This document shows, piece after piece, positions 61,113 through 64,000 of a stretch of DNA of 64,000 nucleotides. Every line of letters begins with the position of its first letter. Position 1 is the first letter of the stretch. The notes below the pieces were generated by a model. It was not told the origin of the DNA and searched no databases. It saw only the letters and a program-made list of their open reading frames with translations. The position numbers were made by a program, and so were the translations under genes. This DNA is from Hanleya hanleyi (lineage: Eukaryota > Mollusca > Polyplacophora > Lepidopleurida > Hanleyidae): positions 1 to 64,000 of the forward strand of contig JAVTVY010025421.1 in the NCBI GenBank assembly GCA_036873755.1. The letters run 5' to 3'.

Positions 61113-64000
61113 GCTCATTATCATTGGGCCGCACCCCTCCCCCCAAAATTAGGGTATGTCTGATAAATTGTATAGCTGTGACTATGTTTCAAACATGATG
61201 CAATTACAATAATTGTTTGTCCCTAACAGAATAACTCATGAAACTCGGTGTGAATATAAGACCATATATGTTCCATCACAAACTCATCACAACAATCACC
61301 GTTCTGAGACAATAAAAAAAGATAATTAGTTTAGGCAGAACTAATACTAGGTGCGAGGTGCAGATGGGAGACTTGGCACAATGTCAGCTTATATTGACAT
61401 TATCTATGGGATTTAGATACAATAATGCTGGCTGGTGTTGTTCACTGTAACCATACAAAGCTATGTCAGACAATTTCAATGGTAGCTTATTGCACGGTAC
61501 TTGAAGATTAAAAGTAGCCCCTGTTGCTAACTGTTGCTTTGATAAGGGGTCATTTTGTAAGTTTGATACTGCTTATTCCCAATTAATGGATGCAAATTTG
61601 GGGTAGATACTTCATGAAGGAAGCTATTGTCCGAGTCTTTGTGCAGCTGAAAAGGCTCAAGTCTAGACACATTGTTGCCCCCAGACTGACTATTGTATGC
61701 ATTGTCTCGTGATTCTTACATGTACATGGAGTATGAACCAAATTTGGAGAAAGTGTTGCAGGTTCAAAATTATTAATTTAATTATCAGACTCTACATGTA
61801 CCTACATTTACCATCACTAAATAAATCTTAAAACTTTAATCTATTCCACTGTTTTAGGAACATTTTAGAAGTAAGTTTTTTCAGCTAGTTAACATATATT
61901 GGGGAATGAACTCCTTCAAAAATTGTATTCATCAAAATTGTATCCACTTTGGCCACATCATATGAATCATGCATGATACAACTACTGCTGATTTTATTTT
62001 TCAATATTTTATGCTGTTTGTAATATTGGTCTTCTTTAGAAAAAAAAAACAAATAATCATGCACCAAGACTAGAGTGTGATAAATAAAGTAGCTAATTCC
62101 CACAACTTGGTCTCACGCAGGTAGTATCCCACACTCATGCCCCTCATGTATAGCATGTCTACTTTCCAGGTCAGATTACATAAGATTCTTTAAGTGTCAG
62201 TGAAACTTGTTTATCGTTTACTCAGTTTTGATACAACTTGGGGAAATGCGTGTAAATTGTTGAAATTTTGGACAGTGAAATTCTGTGTATTTACATTGAG
62301 GAGCAGCTAGTTCGTGCAGCTAGTTATGTACATTGTATCGCGAGCTAATATGGGAAACCATGGAATGCAAACATGGTAAACGAAAACCAAGTATTCGTAG
62401 GCGATCAGTGTTCAGTTCAAGGAAACATGAACCAGGGAATGGAGAACAGTATGCTGCAAAAATGTGAAACGACTTATCTGCTTCTAAATTTGTCTCCATG
62501 TCTGTACAAGCAGGGACAAATACTTCAGATATGCTTTTATCCATTCCCTGCAGTTCTGCAGAAATAATCAGTACCACTACATACATTACCTGTCCCCTAC
62601 ACCTTTCTCACCCCCTTCCATTCACAGGGTACCATTATTACTAAGATCATATCACCACCCAGTGGCTCATACTGCTCTTTTCATACTACTAGCCAGGTGC
62701 ACAGACAGATGCAGGCAGGCAGAGTGTTGGAAATGTCCCCCCCTGGATAAGATCGCCCAGGAAATATCCCCCCCCCTGGTAAACTCCCCCGCCCCCCCTA
62801 GATTTCTCAGTGTTAGGTAAAAACAACAGAACAAAATATATAAAAAATATAAACATGGTTTATTTCAGTCATGCAATACTATCTTGGTAATGTCATGTTA
62901 CAGGTACATCTAGAGCACTACAATCAGTATAACACGAGCAACTGATTTCACAGCACAATACATGTAGAAGATTAATGAAACTTAATAGATAATACACTAA
63001 AAGAAATCCTCTGTCATCTTACACCAGTTTTCCATTTAGTTTGAAAAACACAAAATATATGTAAAATAAAAATATAATTTCATTAATACAACACTTTTAG
63101 TTTACAACAGTGAAGTAAAAATATACATGTGAAAACATGTTGTAAATGTGCACCTAATAAATGTAGTACTTACTGTAACATGATATTTGTAACCCAGTCA
63201 ATGAAGACAAGCCGGTTCTTGGTGTAATTAATTAATAACAGTTTATTCACCATGTCTCTCATGGAATGAACTAAAAGGGATAAAGCGAGAAAAGGGGCAG
63301 CGACTGCCAATGTCCTGCCAATGAACAAAAGGGCATGAATGAGTACACTTACATTCATAGATAATGTATAACACAATTTGAGCATATGCGAGTAATACAT
63401 ATTCGCATATATATGACACATGAAACCGTTCCATAAACTTATACAAAATTCGTCATAATCAACTTGCATAGGAATATAGTAGTTTAATACTTTACAAACC
63501 AGGCAATGTATTATGCTTATCATAATGCATCATTTAGGAATCAAATAATCTGATCGGAGCTGATTATCATTAATTATATTACTCCGTATTAGATATTCTT
63601 AATAAAATCATTCAACATATTAATCTCATTATCTGATATCATTGTTGATATCGCCAAATACACCATGGTACTGACCTGTTGAACACTCTAATTCTATGGT
63701 GTATACAGACAAGCCACAGACTGGTAACTCAATAGGTCACCTAAAATAGTACAATCAAATAATTAATCTGATCCATAGACTTGGAAACATTTATGGAATG
63801 TAATCTAATTAATACAGGATTTGAATAATAATATAATCCATTCATTGGTACAAAAGATATTACAAGAAATATAATCTTACACTGCGGATCGGTGCTCATA
63901 TAACTTATGCAGAGAAACAATCTGCCTAACGCAGTTATATCTATTTCGCGCCATTTAGCCTATGACCTACATATGATTACACTTCATCGACGTTACAGAG
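61113..64000. other. Non-coding stretch to the window end
   Basis: No gene, repeat array or transposon end is recognised. A C-rich patch lies at about 62735-62810. Small ORFs (62320-62586 minus, 63170-63523 minus) have no known domain. The rest is AT-rich. Confidence 0.45.

Overview
The window is animal nuclear DNA, most likely from a mollusc or another lophotrochozoan. It is AT-rich with long non-coding tracts, carries many short-period minisatellites, has frequent TACATGTA-type motifs, and is packed with DNA transposons and animal-type retroelements. The taxonomic call is an inference. Nothing resembles a bacterial operon. The only confidently recognised host gene is a HIF prolyl hydroxylase (EGLN/PHD2 family). 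Three consecutive internal exons lie on the + strand (51416-51535, 52198-52334, 55159-55229) and hold the iron ligands and the 2-oxoglutarate-binding arginine. Exon 1 was not found upstream, so at least about 51 kb of repeat-rich DNA may belong to intron 1. No convincing last exon was found.

Layout. 0-6.5 kb: three inverted-repeat DNA elements (1-429, 1203-2720, 3440-6496), the last interrupted by a nested hairpin element. 6.65-9.65 kb: a 23-bp minisatellite. 9.8-12.5 kb: a TTAA-flanked MITE and a 661-bp palindrome. 12.7-14.4 kb: two unassigned ORFs. 16.5-18.2 kb: a 24-bp minisatellite. 20.3-21.2 and 24.6-25.3 kb: hairpin-headed tandem-repeat elements. 21.2-23.1 kb: a Kolobok-like TTAA element with a frameshifted THAP-domain gene and an acidic ORF. 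27.8-37.3 kb: a young, complete-looking Ty3/Gypsy LTR element with one 1589-codon pol ORF, no recognisable gag and a chromodomain; its 3' LTR is split by a 1393-bp DNA element. 40.6-46.8 kb: a DIRS-type element recognised by its terminal repeats and internal complementary region, with a decayed arginine/serine-rich gag and no visible RT or tyrosine recombinase.

51.4-55.4 kb: EGLN exons. Intron 3 begins with a 41-bp minisatellite in which the exon 3 splice donor itself is tandemly amplified, followed by a 19-bp minisatellite. Just after exon 4, on the opposite strand, lies a 61-nt sequence with the full core and plausible stems of a type I hammerhead ribozyme. 56.9-61.1 kb: a 26-bp minisatellite with a 234-bp higher-order period, broken by a 1276-bp element and a 71-bp hairpin element. 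61.1-64 kb: nothing recognised.

The sequences work together mainly as a record of insertion. Nested elements with clear target duplications give relative ages, and the EGLN gene has absorbed minisatellites, and perhaps a ribozyme-bearing retroelement remnant, in its introns.
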